From contig CANRNU010000009.1 of NCBI GenBank assembly GCA_947632005.1, positions 1-64,000 on the forward strand: a DNA stretch of 64,000 nucleotides, read 5' to 3'. The stretch comes from an uncultured Oscillospiraceae bacterium. Its GTDB lineage: Bacteria > Bacillota > Clostridia > Oscillospirales > Oscillospiraceae. Shown here one piece after another: positions 29,374-37,710 of the stretch. How positions within the stretch are numbered: position 1 is the stretch's first letter; each line of letters begins with the position of its first letter. A program made the position numbers and the translations under genes. The notes under the pieces are model-generated. The model was not told the DNA's origin and did no database searches. It worked only from the letters and a program-made list of their open reading frames with translations.

Positions 29374-31991
29374 TCCGGTGGGGTCTCCGGGTCCTGGGGC
29401 GGCGGCTCTTTCGCGATCTGCTCTATCAGCACCTGGATCAGCTTATCCACCTGGATGGGCTTGGCCACATGGTCGTTCATGCCGGCCTCCAGCGCCAAGC
29501 GCCTGTCCTCGTCGAAGGCGTTGGCGGTCATAGCCACGATTGGGACGCCGGCCAAAGCCGGGTCGGGCAGGGCCCGGATGGCCCGGGCGGTGTCGTAGCC
29601 GTTCATGACGGGCATCTGGATATCCATGAGCACCAGGGAGTAGTACCCCGGCGCGGCCACGGACATCTTCTCCACCGCCACGGTGCCGTCCTCCGCCGTC
29701 TCCACGGCAAAGCCGCTCTCCTCCAGCAGCTCCTGGGCTATCTCCCGGTTGAGCTCGTTGTCCTCCACCAGCAGGATGCGCTTGCCTTTCAGCTCCTCCA
29801 CCGGGTCCGGCAGCACCTTCGCCTGCAGAGGCGCGTCCACCTTCCCCAGGGCGGACACCAGCACGTCCCGCAGCTCGGAGATGAAGATGGGCTTGTTGCA
29901 GAAGGCGGTGACGCCCGCCTTGATGGCCTCGTCCTCGAAGGCCGTCCAGTCATAGGCCGTCAGGATGATGATGGGCACATGCTCGCCCACGATGGCCCGC
30001 ACCTGGCGCACCACCTCCAGACCGCTCAGGTCCGGCAGGGCCCAGTCGATGATATAGGTGTAAAACTCGTCCCCCATCTCCACGGCCTGTTTGGCCCGGA
30101 GGACCGCCTCTTTGCCGTGCATGGTCCACTCGGCCCGCATGCCGATCTGGGTGAGCATTTTCGTCACGCTGTCGCAGGTGGAGAAGCTGTCATCCACCAC
30201 CAGGCCCCGGACGCCGGTGAGCTCATGGATGCGCTGGACCTCTTTCGGCCCGGACTGGAGGCGGAACTGGAGGTTGATGACGAATTCGGTGCCCTTGTCC
30301 TTTTCCGTGTACACCTCGATGGTGCCGCCCATGGTGGAGACGATGCTCTTGGTGATGGCCATGCCCAGGCCGGTGCCCTGGATGCCGCTGACCGTGCTGG
30401 TCCGCTCCCGCTCAAAGGGCTCGAAGATGCGCTCGGCAAACTCCGGGCTCATGCCGATGCCCGTGTCCTTGACCCGGATCTCATAGGCCCCGTAGCCGCT
30501 GGGGGCGCCGGGCTTTTGGGAGATCATCATGGACACGGAGCCCCCGGCAGGGGTGAATTTGATGGCGTTGGACAGCAGGTTCAAAAGCACCTGATTCACG
30601 TGCAGCTTGTCGCAGTAGATGTCCTCGTCGGTCACATCCATGGTGTCCATGAAGAAATTCAGCTGCTTGGCCTGCATCTGGGTCTGGATGATGTTGCGCA
30701 TATCCCGGAAGATGTCGGAGATGGAGCAGGGTTTCTCCTCGATGTTGAGCTTTCCGCTCTCGATGCGGCTCATGTCCAGGATGTCGTTGATGAGGCTGAG
30801 CAGGTGATTGCTGGAGGAGAGGATCTTCGCCAGATACTCCTGTACCCGGGACTTGTTGTCCAGATTGGTCTCCGCCAGGGTGGTAAAGCCGATGATGGCG
30901 TTCATGGGCGTGCGGATGTCGTGGCTCATGTTGCTGAGGAAGGTGGTCTTGGCCCGCTCGGCGGCCTCGGCCTTTTTGAGCTTCTCCTCCAGCACGGCCC
31001 GCTCTACGGCGTGGGTCATCTCCTGACTGGCCTTGCGGCGGATGATGGCGTAGTACACCGCCACGGTCACCATCATCAGCACGCCGGTCACCAGACCGAT
31101 CCGCCGCACGGCGAACATGCTGTCGAATGCCTCTCTCTCCGGCACGGAGACCGCGATGGCCCACTGGTTGATGCCGGCAGGGCCGTAGTACATGTACTCC
31201 CAGCCGTCGGTGCTGTCCGTGCGGAACACCACATAACCGGTGTTCAGGGCCAGGATGTCTTTCATGTACTCATCCCAGGTCTGCTCGCCCTTTGTCCTCC
31301 GGCTGGAGTCATTCTCCATGGTGTACTCACCCACGTTGCCCAGGCCGTCATGCCAGGTGTCCAGGATAAAATCGCCGTTTCTGGTGTCGATGATATAGAC
31401 GCTGGCGCTGGCATTGTAGATGTTGTTGATGTTCAGCACGGAGGGCAGCTCCTCCAGCTGGGTGATGCCGTACACCAGGGCCACCGTTTTGCCGTCCTGC
31501 ACGACAGGCACATAGTGCCGCAGGATATAGGTGTCGCCGCCCATGCTCTTCTCCCGGTTGGTCACATGCTCTCCCAGGGGCGCCTCCCGGGCGAAGGAGA
31601 TGTTATCGATATTGGAAACGTCAGTGATCTGGCCGCTCGGCGTCAGGACCCGCTCGTCCGGCAGCAGGACGCGGATGTTCATGGTGTCAAAAAGGGGCTC
31701 AATATTCTTGATCGTCTCCAGCAGACTGTCCACATCCAGCTCGTCTCTGCCGCCGATGAAGTTGGTGGCGGCCAGGATATCGGCTGTGGCGTTGAGGATA
31801 CTGCTGTCCCGCTCCAGCTTGGAGGTGACCTCATCCATGACGGTCATCACAGCCTCCTCCATCCGGCTCAGGGACCGCCTCCGGAGGTTCCGGCTGATCT
31901 GGATGTAAGCAGAGAGAAACAGCGCGATGATCACGATGATGACCACCACCGTGTCGATCACGTTCCCCTGTCGGCGAAAGAACTTTTTCAT
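29367..31991 (-). CDS. Hybrid sensor histidine kinase, dCache-HisKA-HATPase-REC-REC
   Basis: The 874 residues comprise TM1 (about 13-30), an extracytoplasmic dCache-like sensor (35-285), TM2 (about 290-312, GLVTGVLMMVTVAVYYAII), HisKA with [17 protein letters not shown] (His near 355), HATPase (G boxes DTGIGMSPEF, GTGLGMAI), and two receiver domains. REC1 (about 590-705) has VVDDSF and IIDWALP; REC2 (about 730-865) has LLVEDNELNREIA and LMDIQMPVMNGYD. It is the last gene of a probable operon with a kinase, an HD-GYP/GGDEF regulator and an HPt protein, through which phosphate could be relayed. The ligand is unknown. Confidence 0.92.
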   Translation of the reverse strand: MKKFFRRQGNVIDTVVVIIVIIALFLSAYIQISRNLRRRSLSRMEEAVMTVMDEVTSKLERDSSILNATADILAATNFIGGRDELDVDSLLETIKNIEPLFDTMNIRVLLPDERVLTPSGQITDVSNIDNISFAREAPLGEHVTNREKSMGGDTYILRHYVPVVQDGKTVALVYGITQLEELPSVLNINNIYNASASVYIIDTRNGDFILDTWHDGLGNVGEYTMENDSSRRTKGEQTWDEYMKDILALNTGYVVFRTDSTDGWEYMYYGPAGINQWAIAVSVPEREAFDSMFAVRRIGLVTGVLMMVTVAVYYAIIRRKASQEMTHAVERAVLEEKLKKAEAAERAKTTFLSNMSHDIRTPMNAIIGFTTLAETNLDNKSRVQEYLAKILSSSNHLLSLINDILDMSRIESGKLNIEEKPCSISDIFRDMRNIIQTQMQAKQLNFFMDTMDVTDEDIYCDKLHVNQVLLNLLSNAIKFTPAGGSVSMMISQKPGAPSGYGAYEIRVKDTGIGMSPEFAERIFEPFERERTSTVSGIQGTGLGMAITKSIVSTMGGTIEVYTEKDKGTEFVINLQFRLQSGPKEVQRIHELTGVRGLVVDDSFSTCDSVTKMLTQIGMRAEWTMHGKEAVLRAKQAVEMGDEFYTYIIDWALPDLSGLEVVRQVRAIVGEHVPIIILTAYDWTAFEDEAIKAGVTAFCNKPIFISELRDVLVSALGKVDAPLQAKVLPDPVEELKGKRILLVEDNELNREIAQELLEESGFAVETAEDGTVAVEKMSVAAPGYYSLVLMDIQMPVMNGYDTARAIRALPDPALAGVPIVAMTANAFDEDRRLALEAGMNDHVAKPIQVDKLIQVLIEQIAKEPPPQDPETPPEA

Positions 31992-32040
31992 GGCTTCTCC
32001 CCCTTCCTTCCGTGCGTGGATGTACCAGACACGTCAGTAT

Positions 32041-32403
32041 TTACAGCCCGGCCGACTCCTTGAAAGCGCGGATGGCGCTCACCGTCTGTTCATAGTCGGC
32101 CTTCACCTGGCCCAGGAGCCCTGCCGCCGCGGAGCCGTCGCCGCCCCGGAGGGCCTCGGTCAGCTCGTGGCTGGACTGGCCCAGCTTGGCAAAGCCCAGA
32201 TTCTGGCACACGCCCTTGATGGTGTGGCTGGCCCGGAAGGCGTCCTCCAGATTGCCGCTGTCCATGCTGGCGCACAGCAGGTCGTAGCTGCCGTCGTCCA
32301 GGAATTTCAGCATGAACTTCTGGATGAGACGCTCGCTGCGAAGCCGTCCCAGCACGTCGTCGTAGTTGGCCTCCATGGCCTGATAGCACTCCTGCAATGT
32401 CAT
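32041..32403 (-). CDS. Free-standing HPt phosphotransfer protein
   Basis: The 120-residue four-helix protein has the phospho-accepting motif FRASHTIKGVCQNLGFAKLGQSSHEL (His near 60). It lacks kinase or receiver domains. Such proteins pass phosphate from the REC domain of hybrid kinases to a response regulator. Lying 19 bp after the HD-GYP/GGDEF regulator gene and 49 bp before the hybrid kinase gene, it is the natural shuttle between them. Confidence 0.92.
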   Translation of the reverse strand: MTLQECYQAMEANYDDVLGRLRSERLIQKFMLKFLDDGSYDLLCASMDSGNLEDAFRASHTIKGVCQNLGFAKLGQSSHELTEALRGGDGSAAAGLLGQVKADYEQTVSAIRAFKESAGL

Positions 32404-32422
32404 GGTTCAAGTCCTCCGTTCG

Positions 32423-34471
32423 TCATTCATCAATGTCGGAAATGGCCGACAGCATATCCTTCATGGAACTGTCATAGAAGCAGTACCGCCCACGGCCTGC
32501 CCTCTTGGCGGCATACAGCGCCGCGTCCGCCGCCCGGAACAGCTGTTCATAGTCCTCGCCCACGGCCTCCGCCGTGGCGATGCCCATGGTGACGGAGATC
32601 CTGTAGTCCCCGTAGTAGCCGCACAGGCTGCTGAAGATCCGGTCCACGGTCCTCTCCAGGTCCGTGTTGTATTCCAAAAACAGCAAAAACTCGTCCCCGC
32701 CGGCCCGGCTGGCGATGTCGGAACTGCGCACGCTGTGCACGAGCCTCTCCGCCACCACCTTCAGCACCTGGTCCCCGAACTGGTGGCCGTACTGGTCGTT
32801 GGCCGACTTGAAGTAGTCCAGGTCGAAGATGCACATGGCAAAGTGGCTCTCCGGCCGCTCCTGCATCCGGGTCTTGATGCGGTCGGTGGCGGTGGCCCGG
32901 TTGAGCAGGCCCGTCATGGCGTCCCGGGTGGCCTTCTTCTCCAGGTCGGCCAGCTTCTCATGGGTGTCGTGGATGTCGATGGCCTTCCCCAGCGCGCCCT
33001 CGAACTTGGGCGGCAGGTCCGTGGTCCAGATGGTCCGCAGGACGATCTGGTGCCAGCGCAGCTCTCCCTTGCAGTTCATCAGGCAGTCGTAGCTCACATT
33101 GGGGGCGTCAGGCGTAGTCTGGCGCATCTCCTCCGCCATCAGGCCCCAGCCATCCTCGCCCAGGACCGCCCGGAGCTTCTCGTCGCTGGCCGGGTCCATG
33201 ATGATCTCGTCCAGCCCCAGGGCGTTGGCGCCCCAGGCCGTCATGTTGAGCATAGGCGGCGCGATGGAGTATTCAAACTGAATCTCCTTGGTCATGGCGG
33301 AGAAGAAGCTGTGCTTCATCCGCTCGTAGTCCAGCAGCCGCAGCGTCCGGTCAGAGGCGCTGGCGGAGACGGGACGGACGGAGTCCATCACGATGTTCTG
33401 GCTCTCCCGGGTCACGCTCTTCTCGCTGCCGCCGGCCAGCTCCTCCCGGATGCTCTCGGCGTTCTCGGTCAGGCACTCCAGCAACAGCGGATTGAAGGCC
33501 CCGCACTGGCCGTCCAGGATCATCTCAATGGCCCGCTCATGAGGGATGGGCGCTTTGTAGACCCGGGGGCTGGTGAGCGCGTCATACACGTCCGCCAGCG
33601 CCACCACCTGGGCGGCGATGGGGATCGCGTCGCCCTTCAGGCCGTCGGGATAGCCCCGGCCGTCATACCGCTCATGGTGCCAGCGGCAGATCTCATAGGC
33701 GGACCGGACCAGCGGGTCGTTCCGATGCTCCGCCAGGGCGTCCAGCATCTCCGCGCCCTTCATGGCGTGGGTCTTCATGACGGTGAACTCCTCCTCCGTC
33801 AGCTTGCCCGGCTTATTGAGGATGGCCTCGTCGATGACGATCTTCCCGATGTCATGCAGGGCCGAGCCGATGCTGATGCGGGATATCTCGTCGCCGGACA
33901 GGCCGTACCGGTCGGTCTTCTGCATCAGCGCCCGCAGGAGGAAGTCCGTGAGCGTGCGCACATGCAGGATGTGCTGGCCGCTCTCCCCGTTCCGGAACTC
34001 CACGATGTGGCTGAGGATCTCGATCATCAGGCTGCTGTGCCGTTCCGTCTCGTAGATCTGCTCCTCCACCATGGCGGCGAGCCGCTTCTGCTTGGCGTAC
34101 AGGAGCAGCGTGTTCATCACCCGCTTGCGGACGATCAGGGAGTCAAAGGGACGGGCGATAAAGTCGCTGACCCCCAGGTCATAGGCCCGGGCCACCTGCT
34201 GGGAGCCGCTCTCGGCGGAGATCATGATGACGGGCACGTCGTTGATCCAGTTGTTCTGGTTCATGGCCGCCAGGACCCCGAATCCGTCCAGGTTGGGCAT
34301 CACGATATCCAGCAGCACCAGCGTGATGTCCGCGCCGTGCTCCCGCAGGGCCGCAATGCCCTCCTCTCCGTCCTCCGCCTCCAGGATCTCGTACTCCCCT
34401 TCCAGCATATCCGCCAGAATAGAGCGGTTCATCTCCGAGTCGTCAACGATCAGAATCTTTCCCTTTTCCAT
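32423..34471 (-). CDS. Response regulator REC-HD-GYP-PAS-GGDEF (c-di-GMP turnover)
   Basis: The 682 residues have REC at 1-125 (ILIVDDSEMNRSIL, LLDIVMPNLDGFG), HD-GYP phosphodiesterase at about 150-340 (HDIGKIVIDEAILNKPGKL near 203, WHHERYDGRGYPDGLKGD near 267), a PAS-like segment at about 390-500, and GGDEF cyclase at about 510-675 (LDYFKSANDQYGHQFGD, RAGGDEFLLFLEY near 591). An RSSD inhibitory site stands five residues before GGDEF. All catalytic residues look intact, so it could both synthesise and degrade c-di-GMP, presumably switched by phosphorylation from the neighbouring hybrid kinases via HPt. Confidence 0.93.
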   Translation of the reverse strand: MEKGKILIVDDSEMNRSILADMLEGEYEILEAEDGEEGIAALREHGADITLVLLDIVMPNLDGFGVLAAMNQNNWINDVPVIMISAESGSQQVARAYDLGVSDFIARPFDSLIVRKRVMNTLLLYAKQKRLAAMVEEQIYETERHSSLMIEILSHIVEFRNGESGQHILHVRTLTDFLLRALMQKTDRYGLSGDEISRISIGSALHDIGKIVIDEAILNKPGKLTEEEFTVMKTHAMKGAEMLDALAEHRNDPLVRSAYEICRWHHERYDGRGYPDGLKGDAIPIAAQVVALADVYDALTSPRVYKAPIPHERAIEMILDGQCGAFNPLLLECLTENAESIREELAGGSEKSVTRESQNIVMDSVRPVSASASDRTLRLLDYERMKHSFFSAMTKEIQFEYSIAPPMLNMTAWGANALGLDEIIMDPASDEKLRAVLGEDGWGLMAEEMRQTTPDAPNVSYDCLMNCKGELRWHQIVLRTIWTTDLPPKFEGALGKAIDIHDTHEKLADLEKKATRDAMTGLLNRATATDRIKTRMQERPESHFAMCIFDLDYFKSANDQYGHQFGDQVLKVVAERLVHSVRSSDIASRAGGDEFLLFLEYNTDLERTVDRIFSSLCGYYGDYRISVTMGIATAEAVGEDYEQLFRAADAALYAAKRAGRGRYCFYDSSMKDMLSAISDIDE

Positions 34472-34530
34472 AGCTCACTCCGTTGCCGCCTCTTGGCGGC
34501 GCTTATGATTTGTTCCGGGCCGCGGCGCCT

Positions 34531-37503
34531 TCACAGCCACTGCCGCAGCACGTCCATCAGCTTGTTGACCTCCACGGGCTTTGCCACATGGCCGTCCATC
34601 CCGGCCTCCCGGGCCTGGAGGATATCGTCGGCAAAGGCGTTGGCGGTCATGGCGATGATGGGCAGGGTCTTTACATCCTCCCGGTCCAGGGCGCGGATGC
34701 TCCGGGCCGCCTCATAGCCGTTCATGACGGGCATCTGGATGTCCATGAAGATGAGGTCATAGTGGCCGGGTTCGCTCTGCCGGACCTTCTCCACCGCCTG
34801 GGCGCCGTCTTCGGCCTGTTCCACCTCCACGCCGATGAAGGAGAGCAGCTCCTCCGCGATCTCCCGGTTGAGCTGGTTGTCCTCCACCAGGAGCACCCTT
34901 CTGCCGGCATAGCGGTCCTCCTCCGTCTCAGCCGGGGCCAGCTTCTTCTCTGTCCAGTCCGTGCCCAGCACGGATTTGAGGGCATAGACCAGCCGGGAGC
35001 GGAACAGGGGCTTTTCGATGAAGGCCGCGATGCCAGCCTCCTGGGCCTCCGCCTCCACATCCGACCAGTCGTAGGCGGACAGGATGATGATGGGCACATG
35101 GTCCCCCACACGCTCCCGGATCTCCCGGGCCGTCTCCACGCCGTCCTTTCCCGGCATTTTCCAGTCCAGGATCACCGCCGCGAAATCGCTGCCGGCCTGA
35201 TAGGCCTCCAGCGTGCGCGCCACGGCCTCTTCCCCGCTCATAACATATTCGGAGAGCATGCCGATGCTGTCCAGTATCTCGCAGGTGGCCACGCAGGAGT
35301 CCCTGTCGTCATCGGCCACCAGCACATGCAGGTCCGCCAGATCCTGCACATCCTCCGCCTCCATCACGTCCTGGAGCTTGAGGTGTATCTGGACGGTGAA
35401 CGTGCTGCCCACGCCCACCTGGCTGGCCACCTGGATGCTGCCGTCCATCATCTGGACGATGTTGCGGGTGATGCTCATGCCCAGGCCCGTGCCCTCGATG
35501 TTCCGGCTCACGGAATTCCGGGACCGGCTGAAGGGCTCGAAAATGGTCTTGATATACTCCTCGTCCATGCCGATGCCCGTGTCCTCACAGACGAACTCAT
35601 AGCAGGCCATGCCGTGGATGACGGACTCGCACTCCCGGATGGAGAAGGTGATCGTCCCCTCCTCGGGGGTGAATTTCACCGCGTTGCCCAGGATGTTCAC
35701 GAACACCTGCTGCAGCCGCAGGATATCGCCCACCACGTCCTCATGCTCAATGGCGGAGATATGGACCTTCAGCTCCTGCCGCTTGGCGGACGCCTGGGTC
35801 TTGATGATGGTCACCACGCTCTCCACCATGTCCGCTATGCTGAACGGCTCTTCGTTCAGGGTGACCTTGCCGCTCTCGATCTTCGACATATCCAGCACGT
35901 CGTTGATGAGGGCCAGCAGGTGCCGGCTGGAAATGGTGATCTTGCTCAGGCAGTCGGTGAGCCTCTCCCTGTCGTCCAGATGCATGGCCGCCACGGCGGT
36001 CATGCCCATGATGGCGTTCATGGGGGTGCGGATATCGTGGCTCATCCGGGCCAGGAAATCGCTCTTGGCCCGGTTGGCGGCCTCCGCCGCGGCGGAGGCG
36101 TCCTGCAGGGCCATGCGGATCTCCATCTCCCGCTCCCGCAGGGCGGTCATATCCTGGATGGCGTACAGCACCTTCACCGGCACTCCATCCTTCCTCTCCC
36201 GGCACAGGATGGAGATGCTCTCCCAGCGGATGCCGTCCATGTCGATCTGGTAGGAGTATTGCAGGTAGGGCACGTCCTCCGTCAGATTCTTCTGGACATA
36301 TTCCTTCGTGATGAGGTCGCTGATCTTATCGCTGCCCTCGGCGGCGTCGTTCACATATTTCCCGGCGAGATACCGGACCAGGTCGCTGTAACGGCCCCTT
36401 TCCGGGGCGGTGACCATACTGTCCTTCAGATACTCGTATGTATCGCTCTCAAAGTCCACCAGCGCGAAGCGGGTGAACAGCAGGGGCACCGCCTCCACGA
36501 TGTTGCTCATCTCCTGTTTTTCCGACACCAGCTGCCGCTTCTGCCGCCGGTTTTTCAGGATCAGATACCCCACGTATACCAGAAACGCGGCGGCCAGCTC
36601 CACCTCCAGTCGGATGCCGGAGGAGTCCGCCTGGCTGATCATGCGCCGGTTCAGAGAGGAGGGGAAATACTGCACCAGCATCCACTCCCCGTCGGCCAGC
36701 GCCATGGCATAGGCGCTGCCGGTGCCGCCGCTTCTGCCGGCGTAGTTGAAGCTGGCATTGTCGACGGTGTTGGTGTCGTCCAGCGCCTCTCGCAGATTCT
36801 GCAGATCCTGGGCCGTCAGACGGTTGTTCTTCTCCAGCGCTTCCAGCAGGTTCTCCGCGCCGCTGCTGTTGTCGCCCACGGAGAAGATGATGCGCCCGCT
36901 CCGGTCCAGCAGGTAGGAGTAGGCCCGGGTGCCAAAGTAGTCCGAGGAGAGGATGTCGTGCACCGTCTCGCCCCGCAGGATACAGCTGAGCACGCCGATG
37001 ATCTCACCCTCACGGTAAAACGGCGCGTAGAAGATGAGCAGCGTCTCATTGGTGATGCGCGAGTTGTACACTACGCATTTGCCGCTATTGCCTGCCATGC
37101 CGTCCAGAAAATATTCCCGGTCCGACAGGTCCGCCGTCCGGCCGTCCGCCGCCAGATCAGTCCCGTCGGCGGAGATGAACTCCACATAGTCGAAGCTGGA
37201 CCGGTTCACCATGTCCTGGAGCACTTCCGTGTCCACCGTCGGCGAGGTCATCAGCTCGCCGTAGAGATATGCCATCTGATTGACGCTGCTCAGGGACATG
37301 TCGATCAGCTCGTCCAGCCGCTCCGCCTTCTGCTCCGTGGCGGCCTTGATAAAGCTCTCGTTCTGCTCCATGACCCGCCGGTCGTTGGCCCGCGTAAAGG
37401 TAAAAAACGAGAGAAGAATGAATATCAGCAGCGCGCCGATGACGACGACGTCTATGAGTATCGCATCACTGTTCTGTTTTCCCTGTTTCCTTGTCGTTTT
37501 CAT
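34531..37503 (-). CDS. Hybrid sensor histidine kinase, dCache-PAS-HisKA-HATPase-REC-REC
   Basis: The 990 residues comprise TM1 (about 15-35), a large extracytoplasmic dCache-like domain (40-290), TM2 (about 300-318), a PAS-like domain (340-460), HisKA with [17 protein letters not shown] (His near 489), HATPase (DTGIGMDEEYI, GTGLGMSI) and two receivers: REC1 (about 725-840; LVADDDRDS, ILDWKMPGKDG) and REC2 (about 868-988; LLVEDNQLNREIA, FMDIQMPVMNGYE). It heads the kinase-regulator-HPt-kinase operon. Its upstream region contains the 12-mer GATTTTATCATG shared with the distant kinase at 52-55 kb. Confidence 0.92.
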   Translation of the reverse strand: MKTTRKQGKQNSDAILIDVVVIGALLIFILLSFFTFTRANDRRVMEQNESFIKAATEQKAERLDELIDMSLSSVNQMAYLYGELMTSPTVDTEVLQDMVNRSSFDYVEFISADGTDLAADGRTADLSDREYFLDGMAGNSGKCVVYNSRITNETLLIFYAPFYREGEIIGVLSCILRGETVHDILSSDYFGTRAYSYLLDRSGRIIFSVGDNSSGAENLLEALEKNNRLTAQDLQNLREALDDTNTVDNASFNYAGRSGGTGSAYAMALADGEWMLVQYFPSSLNRRMISQADSSGIRLEVELAAAFLVYVGYLILKNRRQKRQLVSEKQEMSNIVEAVPLLFTRFALVDFESDTYEYLKDSMVTAPERGRYSDLVRYLAGKYVNDAAEGSDKISDLITKEYVQKNLTEDVPYLQYSYQIDMDGIRWESISILCRERKDGVPVKVLYAIQDMTALREREMEIRMALQDASAAAEAANRAKSDFLARMSHDIRTPMNAIMGMTAVAAMHLDDRERLTDCLSKITISSRHLLALINDVLDMSKIESGKVTLNEEPFSIADMVESVVTIIKTQASAKRQELKVHISAIEHEDVVGDILRLQQVFVNILGNAVKFTPEEGTITFSIRECESVIHGMACYEFVCEDTGIGMDEEYIKTIFEPFSRSRNSVSRNIEGTGLGMSITRNIVQMMDGSIQVASQVGVGSTFTVQIHLKLQDVMEAEDVQDLADLHVLVADDDRDSCVATCEILDSIGMLSEYVMSGEEAVARTLEAYQAGSDFAAVILDWKMPGKDGVETAREIRERVGDHVPIIILSAYDWSDVEAEAQEAGIAAFIEKPLFRSRLVYALKSVLGTDWTEKKLAPAETEEDRYAGRRVLLVEDNQLNREIAEELLSFIGVEVEQAEDGAQAVEKVRQSEPGHYDLIFMDIQMPVMNGYEAARSIRALDREDVKTLPIIAMTANAFADDILQAREAGMDGHVAKPVEVNKLMDVLRQWL

Positions 37504-37588
37504 GGTCCCCCTTATTACCGCCGGGCCCCGTCCGTTCCCGTCACGGGCGGCCCGCTGAACGCTGCCTGGCGGTCATCCGCCGCAGACA

Positions 37589-37600
37589 GATTTTATCATG
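37589..37600. promoter_or_regulatory. Shared 12-bp element upstream of the dCache-PAS kinase
   Basis: GATTTTATCATG (minus CATGATAAAATC), identical to 54939-54950. A TTAAAA 17 nt upstream of TAAAAT makes it a plausible -10 region, 86 bp before the start codon. Confidence 0.5.
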
Positions 37601-37647
37601 ATCCAGTTTACATTTTAACATGACCCCCGCGAGGATGCAACAGAAAA

Positions 37648-37687
37648 CCCCGTCCGATCCGGAAAACTCTTCCAGATTCGGACGGGG
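37648..37687 (-). terminator. Terminator of the SBP-type kinase gene
   Basis: CCCCGTCCGA (37648-37657) pairs with TCGGACGGGG (37678-37687), followed on the minus strand by TTTTC. Confidence 0.7.
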
Positions 37688-37710
37688 TCATCGGATCCGG
37701 GCATGCCGGC